In this document: one piece after another, positions 6,714-14,595 of the stretch
How positions within the stretch are numbered: the stretch's first letter is position 1
How the letters are laid out: every line of letters starts with the position of its first letter
From: Brevibacillus migulae
Lineage (GTDB): Bacteria > Bacillota > Bacilli > Brevibacillales > Brevibacillaceae
NCBI RefSeq assembly: GCF_004521915.1
Contig: NZ_SDKD01000013.1
Span: 38,928 to 102,927 of the forward strand
Direction: 5' to 3'
Length of the DNA: 64,000 nucleotides
Notes under the pieces: model-generated
Databases searched by the model: none
Told to the model about the DNA's origin: nothing
Seen by the model: only the letters and a program-made list of their open reading frames with translations
Translations under genes and position numbers: made by a program

Positions 6714-8792
6714 ATGGAGAAGCCAAGCATCTTGCTTGTGACCAAAAGTAAAAAGGTTGGCCAAACCTTTGCACGGAACCTACGGACCTACTTCGGCTCT
6801 CAAATCGACATCTATCCCTTTTTGGAAAACGATCCGATCAAGGAAGACCTACTGAATCTGGTAGGTCTTGTTCTTGTTTCCCAAGAGGATTTGCTGGAGG
6901 GCCTGCCGAGAAGAAAGGAAAGCATCCCTATTCTCGTAGCCCGAAGAAACATCGAGATGATCAAGCTCGTCCCTTTGATGGATTTGAACGCGGGCACCAC
7001 CTGTCTGTTTGTCCAAAATGACTGGATAACAGCCGTGGAATCGATCGAATTCCTGCAGAGATTGGGCTTTGCCCATCTGGAGTTTGTTCCCTACGCACCC
7101 GGCATGAAGCTTTCTGAAGCGCAAATGAGAAGCATCGATGTAGCCATCACCCATGGCTGGCCGGAGCTGGTCCCTCCTACTATCGAGCAGGTGATCAACC
7201 TGGACAATCGGCCCATCGATCTGACTACCATCTTTGATATCGCCCAGCACTTTCGTCTTTCGGTGGATAAGGCCCATTTTTATACGGCTGATTTTTTCCG
7301 CGATTTTGTACAGCTCGGGCGGAACCTCTCCATATCGGTCAACAATGAAAAACAGCTCAAGAAAAAGCTGGAGTCGATTCTGAATGCTGTGCATGAAGGC
7401 ATCATTGGCATCGACGATGAGAACCGGATCACTTTTTTCAATGAGGATGCCGGTAAAATTCTGCGCGTGGATCCTGCGGAGTGTGTGGGCAAAACTTTGC
7501 AGGAGGCAGTTCCCGAGTTCGCCTCCCATGATGTGCTGTACTCCCATGGCGAAGTGACGAACCATCTTTTGCAGACCCGCCATCAGTTTCTGCTGGTGAC
7601 CAAGATCCCCATGATGCTGGAGGACAAATGGCTGGGGGAAGTCGTGACGTTCCAGGACGTCACCAAGGTCCAGCAGCTTGAACAGGAGATCCGAAGAAAA
7701 AGCGTCCAGCTCGGACTGACTGCCAAATATGATTTCCACCACATCATCGGTGCAAGTGACGCCATCCTCTCCAGCAAGAAAGTCGCCTGCAAGCTGGCAA
7801 ACAGTGATTATACCGTATTGATAACCGGAGAGAACGGGACGGGAAAAGAAGTGTTCGCCCAGGCCATTCATCAAAATTCCAGCCGCAGGGACATGCCCTT
7901 TGTTCCGGTCAATTTTGCCGGACTGACGGAAAGTTTGGCCGAAAGCGAGCTGTTTGGCTATGAAGAGGGCGCTTTTACCGGAGCGAAAAAAGGCGGAAAG
8001 GTCGGGCTTTTTGAATTGGCTCATAACGGGACGATCTTCCTTGACGAAATCGGTGATGCGCCGCTGAGCATCCAAGCCGCCCTCTTACGGGTTTTGCAAG
8101 AGCGGCAAGTCATGCGCGTGGGGGGAAATCGCGTCATCCCGGTCAATGTCAGGGTGATAGCCGCCACCAACCGGAATTTGCGGGAAATGGTCCAAAAGGG
8201 GACCTTTCGCGAGGATTTGTATTACCGGCTAGAAGTGCTGCCCCTGCATGTCCCCGCCTTGCGCGAGCGGCGCGGCGACATCCTGCTTTTAATCGATCAT
8301 TTTCTGGAGCTGAAACACAGGAAGCTGATCCTGTCTGACGAAGTGAAGGATATCTTGCTGCATTACAGTTGGCCGGGGAACATCCGTGAGCTGGAAAATG
8401 TCGCGCACTATCTCACAGTCATCGTGGAAGGAAATCAGGTCGAGCTCCGCCATCTTCCCGAACGCCTGAGAAATGGATCGATTGGCGACAGCCAGACCGA
8501 AGAGAACAGAGAGATGGAGCAGCTCATGATGCTATTGCATCGCCACGGGACCCAGGAAGAGTATGCGGACATTCTGGAAAAGCTGTGGATATGCAGTAAG
8601 CGGGAAGAGCGCATCGGACGTGGCACGCTCAACGCCATGCTTACCCGTCCGTTGACGGAAGCCCAAATCCGCACCAGGCTGGATGCCCTGAAACGCCACG
8701 GCTTCATCTCCGTCGGCCTGAAAAAGCAAGGCATGCAAATCACCGCGCTTGGTATCGAGGTGTTGCGCAGGCTCAAGCAGGAACAAGCATAA
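6714..8792 (+). CDS. Sigma-54-dependent transcriptional activator (PrpR-like sensor, PAS, AAA+)
   Basis: 692 residues from ATG 6714, chosen over ATG 6693 because AAGGGGGGAGA lies just upstream. Residues about 1-200 resemble a receptor domain of the PrpR_N/XylR type; a PAS domain follows (about 220-300, ILNAVHEGIIGIDDENRITF). The AAA+ domain has Walker A GENGTGKE near 372, the sigma-54 contact loop GAFTGA near 420, Walker B TIFLDEIGD near 445, and the FREDLYYRL and WPGNIREL motifs. The C-terminal 100 residues lack an obvious Fis-type helix-turn-helix. They look instead like two short winged-helix-like segments (RTRLDALKRHGFISVGLKKQG), which is atypical. It probably drives the two -24/-12 promoters at 4997-5167. 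Confidence 0.88.
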   Translation: MEKPSILLVTKSKKVGQTFARNLRTYFGSQIDIYPFLENDPIKEDLLNLVGLVLVSQEDLLEGLPRRKESIPILVARRNIEMIKLVPLMDLNAGTTCLFVQNDWITAVESIEFLQRLGFAHLEFVPYAPGMKLSEAQMRSIDVAITHGWPELVPPTIEQVINLDNRPIDLTTIFDIAQHFRLSVDKAHFYTADFFRDFVQLGRNLSISVNNEKQLKKKLESILNAVHEGIIGIDDENRITFFNEDAGKILRVDPAECVGKTLQEAVPEFASHDVLYSHGEVTNHLLQTRHQFLLVTKIPMMLEDKWLGEVVTFQDVTKVQQLEQEIRRKSVQLGLTAKYDFHHIIGASDAILSSKKVACKLANSDYTVLITGENGTGKEVFAQAIHQNSSRRDMPFVPVNFAGLTESLAESELFGYEEGAFTGAKKGGKVGLFELAHNGTIFLDEIGDAPLSIQAALLRVLQERQVMRVGGNRVIPVNVRVIAATNRNLREMVQKGTFREDLYYRLEVLPLHVPALRERRGDILLLIDHFLELKHRKLILSDEVKDILLHYSWPGNIRELENVAHYLTVIVEGNQVELRHLPERLRNGSIGDSQTEENREMEQLMMLLHRHGTQEEYADILEKLWICSKREERIGRGTLNAMLTRPLTEAQIRTRLDALKRHGFISVGLKKQGMQITALGIEVLRRLKQEQA

Positions 8793-8814
8793 AGATACAA
8801 TTTATGTAAGATCC

Positions 8815-8843
8815 TTGCCAGATTGCTGGAGCTGTGATAAATT
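8815..8843 (+). promoter_or_regulatory. Probable promoter of the trpS leader
   Basis: TTGCCA (8815-8820) and TAAATT (8838-8843) are separated by 17 bases and lie just before the T-box leader. Confidence 0.5.
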
Positions 8844-8849
8844 ATCGGA

Positions 8850-9151
8850 AATCCCATATGTACGGCAATGACAAAGAAGAGTAAGCACAAAAAGGTCACT
8901 CCAGAGAGCTGATGGTTGGTGCAAATCAGTGTGAACGTTGTGCTGAATGGGCTTTGGAGCCTCCAAACCGAAAAGCAAAGTAGGCTTTGGCGATCAGTCT
9001 CATCGTTACAGGAGACAGGTATCGAGGCAGCTGTTGATTTCAGCAGCATGCATTCCGTACTGGGTAGAGTGAGCTTGTTTTTGTGCAAACGAGCTAATGA
9101 AGGTGGCACCACGGGTTCTCCGTCCTTTTTTGAGGATGGAGGACCCTTTTT
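8850..9151 (+). ncRNA. T-box leader RNA (tRNA-Trp responsive)
   Basis: A T-box riboswitch precedes trpS. The stem I apical consensus (AGAGAGCTGATGGTTGGTGC) begins at about 8903. Candidate specifier TGG codons lie at 8955-8957 (preferred, followed by a purine) and 8948-8950. The T-box proper (AAGGTGGCACCACGG) is at 9100-9114; its TGGC bulge can pair with a GCCA tRNA end, as expected for tRNA-Trp with discriminator G. A terminator follows at 9114-9151. Uncharged tRNA-Trp should stabilise the antiterminator and permit trpS transcription. The 5' end is approximate. Confidence 0.92.
9114..9151 (+). terminator. T-box-controlled terminator
   Basis: A 13-bp stem (9114-9126 with 9133-9145, two wobble pairs) is followed by TTTTT. 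Its 5' arm overlaps the T-box sequence, allowing mutually exclusive folding. Confidence 0.88.
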
Positions 9152-9153
9152 GC

Positions 9154-9237
9154 GTAGATAAGAATTTATAAAAAATGCTTATCTACATAAGTGCAACTAG
9201 GGCTCCGCCAAAACGCTGGCGAAGCCAAGTTTTCTAA
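9154..9237 (+). repeat. Two-hairpin 5'-leader element, copy 1 (trpS)
   Basis: Hairpin 1 is GTAGATAAG / CTTATCTAC (9154-9162 and 9178-9186). Hairpin 2 is GGCTCCGCCA / TGGCGAAGCC (9211-9220 and 9227-9236 approximately), followed by AAGTTTTCTAA. The same element, about 80% identical in sequence and with compensating changes in hairpin 1, lies in the leader of marR (54131-54213, other strand). A partial copy precedes the sugar dehydrogenase gene (20011-20033). In each case it ends shortly before the ribosome binding site of a gene in the same relative orientation. It lies between the T-box terminator and trpS. It could be a mobile-derived repeat or a cis-acting RNA. Confidence 0.75.
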
Positions 9238-9267
9238 ATTTCAATGGGAGAAAGGAGAGTGGCAGCC

Positions 9268-9336
9268 ATGGCTGATGGTTGGTGGCGAAGCAAGCGAAGC
9301 AAGGAAAACAAAAAATGGAGGGATTTTGATGAGTAG
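9268..9336 (+). CDS. Putative Trp-codon leader peptide of trpS
   Basis: A 22-codon ORF starts at ATG 9268 behind an excellent AAAGGAGAG (9251-9259, spacing 8). It has three Trp codons: codons 5 and 6 (9280-9285) and codon 17 (9316-9318). Its TAG stop (9334-9336) overlaps the first codons of trpS (ATG 9329). Codons 17-18 (TGG AGG G) are themselves the trpS Shine-Dalgarno, so a ribosome finishing or stalled on this ORF must interfere with trpS initiation. The layout resembles rtpL-rtpA of Bacillus subtilis, where a T-box and a Trp leader peptide act in series; that comparison is from knowledge of the system, not from homology. It may be chance, but the strong ribosome binding site and start/stop overlap argue against that. 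Confidence 0.65.
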   Translation: MADGWWRSKRSKENKKWRDFDE

Positions 9337-10327
9337 CAAACCGATTTTGACATCCGGCATTCGACCAACAGGTGAAATCCACCTTGGCAACTATTACGGA
9401 GCATTGAATAATCTCGTCGAGCTGCAGCAAAGCTATGAGGCATACTTTTTCATTGTCGATATCCATTCACTGACCACCCATCCGAATCCGGAGCATCTGA
9501 GCCGTAATGTCCTTGAAGTTGCCCGAAATTACCTAGCGGCAGGTCTGGATCCGGAGCAGTCCACCTTTTACACGCAATCCAGCATCGCTGCGGAGATCTG
9601 TGAACTGCACACCTATCTGAGCATGGTCATGCCTCTGGGCGATCTCATGCGCTGCCCTACCTTTAAAGAAAAAGCGAAGCGGCATCCTGACAATGTCAAT
9701 TATGGGCTGGTCGGTTATCCCGTCTTGATGACCGCCGATATTTTGATTCATAAAGGCCGCATCGTCCCGGTTGGCGAGGATCAGCTGGTGCATCTGGAGA
9801 TTGCCCGGACGATCGTCAGACGATTCAATCAGCTGTATGGAGAGGTTTTCCCGGAGCCCCAGCCGGTCGAAGAAAATGCTGTGCGCATCCCTTCGCTGAA
9901 TGCACAAGGCAAAATGAGCAAATCCGACCAGGCTGATTCCTATATCAGCATGGGAGATGAGCCGGATGCGGTACGGCAAAAAATCCGCAGAGCCTTCTCT
10001 GACCCGACCCGCGCCTACAAGCATCAGCCCGGGAATCCGACCAAGGAAGGCTGCAATGTGTACCATCTGCACAGCTATTTTACGGATCCAGCCAAACTCG
10101 CGGAAACCGCTTACAAATGTAGACGTGCGGAAATCGGCTGTGCCGAATGCAAGACGGTATTAGCTGAGTCCATTCTGTCATTGGTTGAGCCTTTTCAAAC
10201 AAAACGGGCTGGGTTAGCGGATGACTACGTGCTGGAGGTGCTGCGTCATGGCGGGAGAAAAGCAAAAGAATCCGCGGGCAAGGTAATCGCAGAGGTACGC
10301 GAAGCCATCGGACTGCGCATGTTTTGA
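9329..10327 (+). CDS. trpS: Tryptophan--tRNA ligase
   Basis: 332 residues, the normal length for bacterial TrpRS. It charges tRNA-Trp with tryptophan in the cytoplasm. Class I signatures are present: the HIGH-type motif in SGIRPTGEIHLGNYYGA at the N terminus and KMSKS in GKMSKSDQ near residue 195. VGEDQLVHLE near 148 is the conserved Trp/ATP-site segment. ATG 9329 is chosen because TGGAGGG lies 6-12 bases upstream and the protein then starts as in relatives, although the frame is open further up. Expression is controlled by a T-box and probably by an overlapping leader ORF. Confidence 0.97.
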   Translation: MSSKPILTSGIRPTGEIHLGNYYGALNNLVELQQSYEAYFFIVDIHSLTTHPNPEHLSRNVLEVARNYLAAGLDPEQSTFYTQSSIAAEICELHTYLSMVMPLGDLMRCPTFKEKAKRHPDNVNYGLVGYPVLMTADILIHKGRIVPVGEDQLVHLEIARTIVRRFNQLYGEVFPEPQPVEENAVRIPSLNAQGKMSKSDQADSYISMGDEPDAVRQKIRRAFSDPTRAYKHQPGNPTKEGCNVYHLHSYFTDPAKLAETAYKCRRAEIGCAECKTVLAESILSLVEPFQTKRAGLADDYVLEVLRHGGRKAKESAGKVIAEVREAIGLRMF

Positions 10328-10336
10328 CTAGGCAGT

Positions 10337-10370
10337 ACTCCCTTGCCGGCTAAGGCAAGGGAGTTTTTTT
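10337..10370. terminator. Intrinsic terminator after trpS
   Basis: ACTCCCTTGCC / GGCAAGGGAGT forms an 11-bp perfect stem with a 6-base loop and is followed by TTTTTTT. It lies between convergent trpS and the thioesterase gene. Confidence 0.9.
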
Positions 10371-10776
10371 ATTCCTGTTGATGTTTCACCAATTCAGCTG
10401 CCAAATCCTCCGGTACGGCGATCGCGCGTCTCTCTTTGGCATCCATCATGACCATCGTGAAATCGGCATCCGCGGCCAATTCACCATTTTCTTTATAAAT
10501 TTCCTGGTGCAGCACAAAGCTCTTCTTGCCTATCTGACCGGCTGTCGACACGATCTTGATCCGCTCCATCAAGCGCAGCTCTTTTCGGTAATTCAGATTC
10601 AGATTGACGACCACCGGCAAAATCTGACGGCGGCTCAGCTCCTCCCAGGTAAAACCGGCAAGGCTGATCCATTCGAATCTTGCCCATTCCATATACTCGA
10701 GATATTTCGCATTATTGACATGTCCCAGTGAATCGAGTTCAGTTGAACGCACTGTGTGCTCAAAAACATAAGCCAT
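10369..10776 (-). CDS. Acyl-CoA thioesterase, 4HBT hot-dog family
   Basis: 135 residues, a single hot-dog domain. The active-site segment TELDSLGHVNNAKYLEYMEWAR (Asp near 14, GHVNN) is that of the YbgC/FadM group of 4-hydroxybenzoyl-CoA-thioesterase-like enzymes, which hydrolyse acyl-CoA thioesters. The substrate is unknown. It is a monocistronic gene convergent with trpS; the stop codon lies in the T-run of the shared terminator. GGGGATG lies before the ATG. Confidence 0.85.
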   Translation of the reverse strand: MAYVFEHTVRSTELDSLGHVNNAKYLEYMEWARFEWISLAGFTWEELSRRQILPVVVNLNLNYRKELRLMERIKIVSTAGQIGKKSFVLHQEIYKENGELAADADFTMVMMDAKERRAIAVPEDLAAELVKHQQE

Positions 10777-10922
10777 CCCGCATCCCCACTTTCCATCCGT
10801 ATGATGCTAGTATAAATCAAATCAAGATGTGAGTGAATATTCATTCATTAACTTTTTCTGTTTTTCTCCCTGATTCCTTTATAATGAAGCGAAGAAGGAT
10901 TTTCTGGAAGGAGATGCAGACG

Positions 10923-11036
10923 ATGAGCTATCCAACGCTTGAACCCGTACTCCCACGAGCACGCCGTCGTTATCTGGATGTGCTGGACGGACTGAAGGAG
11001 GAAGAGCTGACCATGCGGCTCGGACCACGCCCATGA
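10923..11036 (+). pseudogene. Truncated DinB-like gene (N-terminal remnant)
   Basis: An ATG with a strong AAGGAGATG site starts a 37-residue ORF whose sequence (residues PVLPRARRRYLDVLDGLKEE and the following LTMRLGP) looks like the first helix of DinB/YfiT-type four-helix proteins. These normally run to 150-170 residues with three His metal ligands, all missing here. The frame stops four bases into the following acetyltransferase gene. A deletion that fused the two loci is the simplest explanation. A short genuine peptide cannot be excluded. Confidence 0.5.
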
Positions 11037-11563
11037 ACATGACGCTTACCGGCAAACGAATCACGCTCACGACTCTCACTCCAGCGGACTTCTTTTCGGC
11101 GCTTGATGTATACAACAGCAATCCTGCCTACAATGAAGCCACGCTCGGGACTCCTGACCGCACCATGCAGGACCTGCAGCTTGAATACGAGACATATGCC
11201 CCGATTCCCTCTTCCCATTGGCTCGGGATATGGACAAAAGAACGCATGATCGGCCTCACTCACCTGCTGATCGAAAATCCGCATGATCAAAAAAGCTGGA
11301 TCGGCCTTTTGTTGATCCATCAGGACTGGCAGCGTCAAGGATATGGCCGAGAAGCATTAGCCCTTCTCGAAAACCATGTACAGGAGATGAACAGAGATTA
11401 CCTCCACACGGGAATTTTGGCTCAGGATACCGCTTCCCTGCACTTTTTCGGGACAAACGGGTACGAACAGTATCGACAGATTGAGGGTACTTACGGGCAG
11501 CTAATCCAACCGATTCTCATGCTGGTTAAGCCAATGAACGATTCGGCTTTTTCTTTAAGCTAA
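11033..11563 (+). CDS. GNAT family N-acetyltransferase (RimJ/RimL-like)
   Basis: 176 residues. The acetyl-CoA binding signature is present as QDWQRQGYGREALALLENH (about residues 99-117, with the Q/RxxGxG/A pattern), followed by a C-terminal strand around LHFFGTNGYEQYRQ. The opening MTLTGKRITLTTLTPADF is typical of RimJ/RimL-like enzymes; the substrate is unknown. Start ATG 11033 or 11039; neither has a clear ribosome binding site, consistent with a rearranged upstream region. The strong site of the DinB remnant, whose ORF ends across this start, may supply translation by coupling. Confidence 0.85.
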   Translation: MNMTLTGKRITLTTLTPADFFSALDVYNSNPAYNEATLGTPDRTMQDLQLEYETYAPIPSSHWLGIWTKERMIGLTHLLIENPHDQKSWIGLLLIHQDWQRQGYGREALALLENHVQEMNRDYLHTGILAQDTASLHFFGTNGYEQYRQIEGTYGQLIQPILMLVKPMNDSAFSLS

Positions 11564-11737
11564 CCGCGCCAAACCAGTCAGAAGGGGCTGTCTCGCATAG
11601 GGTTCATGCGTCGACGGAGTAAGGCCTATTCTGCAAAATAAAAATCTCGGGGAGCCACTCTCCAAAAAGGAATCAGGGCAAAATTCCCAAAGTCCTTCAA
11701 TGGAATGTCAGGGAGTTGGAAAAGCTATTCCTGGGTG

Positions 11738-12454
11738 ATGAATATGCATGTGTATATCGATATCATGGCGAGAACAGTCTCGGCGCTTCTGGCTTTTTTA
11801 CTGATAGCGAGATTTCTTGGCAAGCAAACCGTTTCCAACATGACTTTTCATGATTTTGTTTCCGGTATTACGATGGGAGCAATTGCAGCGAATTTTGCCT
11901 TCAATGAAAAAATCCCGATCATGCATTTCGTTACATGTCTAATCATTTTTACCATCATTTCGTTCGTTTTTTCCTGGATGTCATTAAAAAGTCACCGTGC
12001 ACGAAAATGGATTTCCGGTACACCCACCGTCGTCATTGATCAAGGGAAGATCATGGAGGAGAATATGAAGACCATCAAATATACCCTTGATTCGCTTACT
12101 CAATCGCTCAGAGAAAAGGATATTTTCAATCTGGAAGAGGTCGAGTACGCCATATTGGAACCCAATGGAAAGATCTCTGTAAAGAAGAAGCCTGAGTACC
12201 AGAATGTCACCAGAAAAGATCTCAACCTTCCATTTCCCCCAACATCCGCCTTTCCCATTGAGCTGATCATGGACGGACAGATTATGGAAAAGAATCTCAA
12301 AGAAAACGGGATTAAGCGGGAATGGCTAGTCAATCAAATCCATGGAAACGGGAAGAACATTACAGACGTGTTTTATGCCGTCAAGGCTTCCAACGGGCGT
12401 CTCGTGTTTGATTATTATCAAGATCATCTTTCTTCCCCGATCGACCAGGAATGA
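11738..12454 (+). CDS. YetF/DUF421 family membrane protein
   Basis: 238 residues from ATG 11738 (ATG 11705 is possible but adds an unusual extension). Three N-terminal membrane helices (about 8-28, 37-55, 62-82) carry the family pattern RTVSALLAFLLIARFLGKQTVSN and HDFVSGITMGAIAA. Two soluble beta-rich domains follow (VVIDQGKIMEENM..., then FPIELIMDGQIMEKNL). Spore-former paralogues are often sporulation or germination associated; the molecular role is not established. The 140 bases upstream (11564-11704) hold no gene; GGGGCTGTCTC at about 11584 resembles some insertion-sequence ends, but no partner end was found. Confidence 0.85.
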   Translation: MNMHVYIDIMARTVSALLAFLLIARFLGKQTVSNMTFHDFVSGITMGAIAANFAFNEKIPIMHFVTCLIIFTIISFVFSWMSLKSHRARKWISGTPTVVIDQGKIMEENMKTIKYTLDSLTQSLREKDIFNLEEVEYAILEPNGKISVKKKPEYQNVTRKDLNLPFPPTSAFPIELIMDGQIMEKNLKENGIKREWLVNQIHGNGKNITDVFYAVKASNGRLVFDYYQDHLSSPIDQE

Positions 12455-12463
12455 GGATACAAG

Positions 12464-12498
12464 CCGAAGTGGTCCATGCGTCTACTTCGGATTTTTTT
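12464..12498 (+). terminator. Intrinsic terminator after the yetF-like gene
   Basis: CCGAAGT / ACTTCGG with a 13-base loop is followed by A and TTTTTTT. It overlaps the last codons of the convergent alkA-like gene. Confidence 0.75.
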
Positions 12499-13438
12499 GT
12501 TTCATCATCTCCGCAAAGGCCGATTCACCTCGCCGAACGGCGCCGACTGCCTCCCAGATGTACAGCGAGACATAACTGCGCCAAGGCATCCAGCTCTCCC
12601 CGATCCGCAGCATCTGAGGCTGATCCGGTTTTTCCGCAAGGCCATAGACCAGCTGCATCCCATTGCGCAGCCCAATGTCTGCAACCGGCAGCAGATCGGG
12701 TCTCCCCAAGCCAAACATCAACAGACACTCGATCGTCCACCGTCCGATCCCCCGCAATGGCAGCAAGTATTCGATCACTTCCTCATCGGTCATCTGCTCC
12801 AGCCGTTCCAGCTCAACCCTGCCATCTGTCACCGCACGGGCAAAATCGATGATATACTCGGCCTTCCGCTGGCTGAACTGCAAGGGACGCAGCTGCTCGA
12901 CCTCCAAACGGGCTACAGCCTCCGGGGTCGGAAAAACAAGATATTCCTCGCCGGTCTGATCGGTTACGCTATCCCCTGCGAATTGCAACAGGCGAACGGT
13001 CAGGGTATTGGCAAAGGTCAGATTCAGCTGCTGGCCAATGATGTTCACGATCATTGCCTGAAACAAGTCCGGGATCAGCAAATATTTCAGTCCGCGAAAA
13101 TAGGCAGCAAGCGGCTGCAAGTGCTTGTCATGCTCCATCATTGCATAGAGCGGCTGCAAATCGACACCCGCACTAACCATGTGGCTGACCGTTTTTTGCA
13201 GCTCCACCTGTTGAGCAGGGGTCAAATCCTGCTCTGTCGAGACGGTGAGTAAAGGCTGCTCCGTGCTGCCAGCAAATTGAAAAGTGACCACGTGCGAACG
13301 ATTCCCGACCCGCAGTGCTCGCCGCATCCGTCCCGCTTCCGGTTCGATGCGCAGCTGGGCGTCAGGATGGGTTTGCAAACGGTACAGCAGCCGTTCAAAT
13401 GAGAATGGTGGTTTTAGTGGGATATCAGCAGTAAACAT
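12482..13438 (-). CDS. DNA-3-methyladenine glycosylase II (AlkA-type)
   Basis: 318 residues from ATG 13438, preceded by AAGGGAGAGG; an upstream TTG would add ten residues with no site. The protein removes alkylated bases from DNA in base excision repair. An N-terminal AlkA_N-like beta domain (about 1-110) precedes the HhH-GPD domain: AMIVNIIGQQLNLTFAN (about 128-144), the helix-hairpin-helix LPLRGIGRWTIECLLM (about 219-234) and the catalytic Asp in LLPVADIGLR about 15 residues later. It lies between yetF and proline dehydrogenase as a single gene. Confidence 0.9.
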   Translation of the reverse strand: MFTADIPLKPPFSFERLLYRLQTHPDAQLRIEPEAGRMRRALRVGNRSHVVTFQFAGSTEQPLLTVSTEQDLTPAQQVELQKTVSHMVSAGVDLQPLYAMMEHDKHLQPLAAYFRGLKYLLIPDLFQAMIVNIIGQQLNLTFANTLTVRLLQFAGDSVTDQTGEEYLVFPTPEAVARLEVEQLRPLQFSQRKAEYIIDFARAVTDGRVELERLEQMTDEEVIEYLLPLRGIGRWTIECLLMFGLGRPDLLPVADIGLRNGMQLVYGLAEKPDQPQMLRIGESWMPWRSYVSLYIWEAVGAVRRGESAFAEMMKQKNPK

Positions 13439-13513
13439 CCAATTCCTCTCCCTTGTTTCCGGTTTCAATCATACAGTTATTTCCAGACTAACAGTCCTTT
13501 GCCCAAAAGAAAA

Positions 13514-13542
13514 GCGCACAACGAATTTCCTTCGTTGTGCGC
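13514..13542 (-). terminator. Intrinsic terminator after proline dehydrogenase
   Basis: GCGCACAACGAA / TTCGTTGTGCGC, a perfect 12-bp stem with a 5-base loop. On the minus strand it is followed by TTTTCTTTTGG. Confidence 0.85.
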
Positions 13543-13552
13543 GGGGAAGAGC

Positions 13553-14473
13553 CTATTTGCTGAACATGCCTTTCAAGACGAACATCACGTTGGCCGGGCG
13601 TTCTGCGAGACGGCGCATGAAATAGCCGTACCAGTCGTTGCCGTATGGCACATAGACACGCATCTTGTAGCCTTCCTTGGCCAATTCGATTTGCGATTGC
13701 ATCCGGATCCCAAACAGCATCTGGAATTCAAACTGAGTGCGCGGAATATTGAATTCCTTTTCCAGCTTTTTCACATAGTCGATGATCTGATCATCATGGG
13801 TTGCGATGGCAGCATAGTTTCCGTTCAGCAGATGCTGTTTGATAATCTTCTTGTAATTTTCATCTACATCCGCTTTGTTAGGGAAAGCTACTTCCGGTGA
13901 CTCTTTATAAGCCCCTTTTACCAGACGCAGATTCACGCGTGTGTCCTTCAGGTCCTCGATGTCCTGCTCCGATTTGTACAAGTATGCCTGAATAACCGTT
14001 CCCACGTTATCATAATCCTTCAACAGCTCATGCAAAATGTCGAGCGTCACTTGATTGTGGGCGTAGTCCTCCATATCGATACGGACGAAAATGTTCCCGT
14101 TTTTCTTGGCGGTATCCAGGATACGGCGCATGTTGTTCATGCACAGATCCTTGCTGATATCCAGACCGAGGGATGTCATTTTCAGGGAGAGATTGCAGTC
14201 TACACCGGATGCATGGATCGCCTCCAGCGTCTTGATGCAGTAATCCGCGGATTCATTGGCTTCCTCTACGCTAAAAACGAATTCTCCGAGATGGTCGAGC
14301 GTGCAGACGAGACCTTTTTGATTTAATTCACGCACCGATTTGATGGCGTCATTGATCGTCACGCCGGATACGAACCGGCTCGCGCCAAAACGGAGACCCC
14401 ATTTTTTCGCCGCTGCGTTCAATGTTTTGTTTTTGGAAAGGAACAGGAAAAAATCCTTCAGTAGTTGTTCCAT
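13553..14473 (-). CDS. Proline dehydrogenase (monofunctional, FAD-dependent)
   Basis: 306 residues, the size of Gram-positive single-domain ProDH (PutB/FadM type). It oxidises L-proline to pyrroline-5-carboxylate, passing electrons from FAD to the respiratory chain. The beta/alpha barrel motifs are visible: FVRIDMEDYAHN near 130, RLVKGAYKESPEVAF near 182, IATHDD near 219, QFEFQMLFGIR near 243 and the C-terminal YGNDWYGYFMRRLAERPAN, whose Arg pair contacts the substrate carboxylate. No P5C dehydrogenase gene is adjacent. A -24/-12 promoter lies 44 bases upstream, and a sigma-54 activator is divergently encoded, so expression is probably substrate-induced. Confidence 0.94.
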   Translation of the reverse strand: MEQLLKDFFLFLSKNKTLNAAAKKWGLRFGASRFVSGVTINDAIKSVRELNQKGLVCTLDHLGEFVFSVEEANESADYCIKTLEAIHASGVDCNLSLKMTSLGLDISKDLCMNNMRRILDTAKKNGNIFVRIDMEDYAHNQVTLDILHELLKDYDNVGTVIQAYLYKSEQDIEDLKDTRVNLRLVKGAYKESPEVAFPNKADVDENYKKIIKQHLLNGNYAAIATHDDQIIDYVKKLEKEFNIPRTQFEFQMLFGIRMQSQIELAKEGYKMRVYVPYGNDWYGYFMRRLAERPANVMFVLKGMFSK

Positions 14474-14516
14474 GATACCTATGTCTCCTCCTCAAATGCT
14501 TGTCTGTCACTATTCA

Positions 14517-14532
14517 AGCATAAATCGTGCCA
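14517..14532 (-). promoter_or_regulatory. Sigma-54 (-24/-12) promoter of proline dehydrogenase
   Basis: On the minus strand: TGGCACG-ATTT-ATGCT. The -24 half is perfect and the -12 half keeps the invariant GC. It lies 44 bases before the start codon. Confidence 0.78.
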
Positions 14533-14595
14533 AAGATACGCACTGGCTCGGATCGGGATTGGCCACGTCTCTTCCTGCTGACATCTTTACATATA

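Noticed and set aside
9191..9328. N-terminal extension of TrpS to 378 residues
   Set aside because: The extension runs through a repeat element and does not resemble TrpRS; ATG 9329 has the ribosome binding site and the normal N terminus.
11580..11700. Possible insertion-sequence end (GGGGCTGTCTC) before the yetF-like gene
   Set aside because: No matching inverted end, target duplication or transposase fragment was found.
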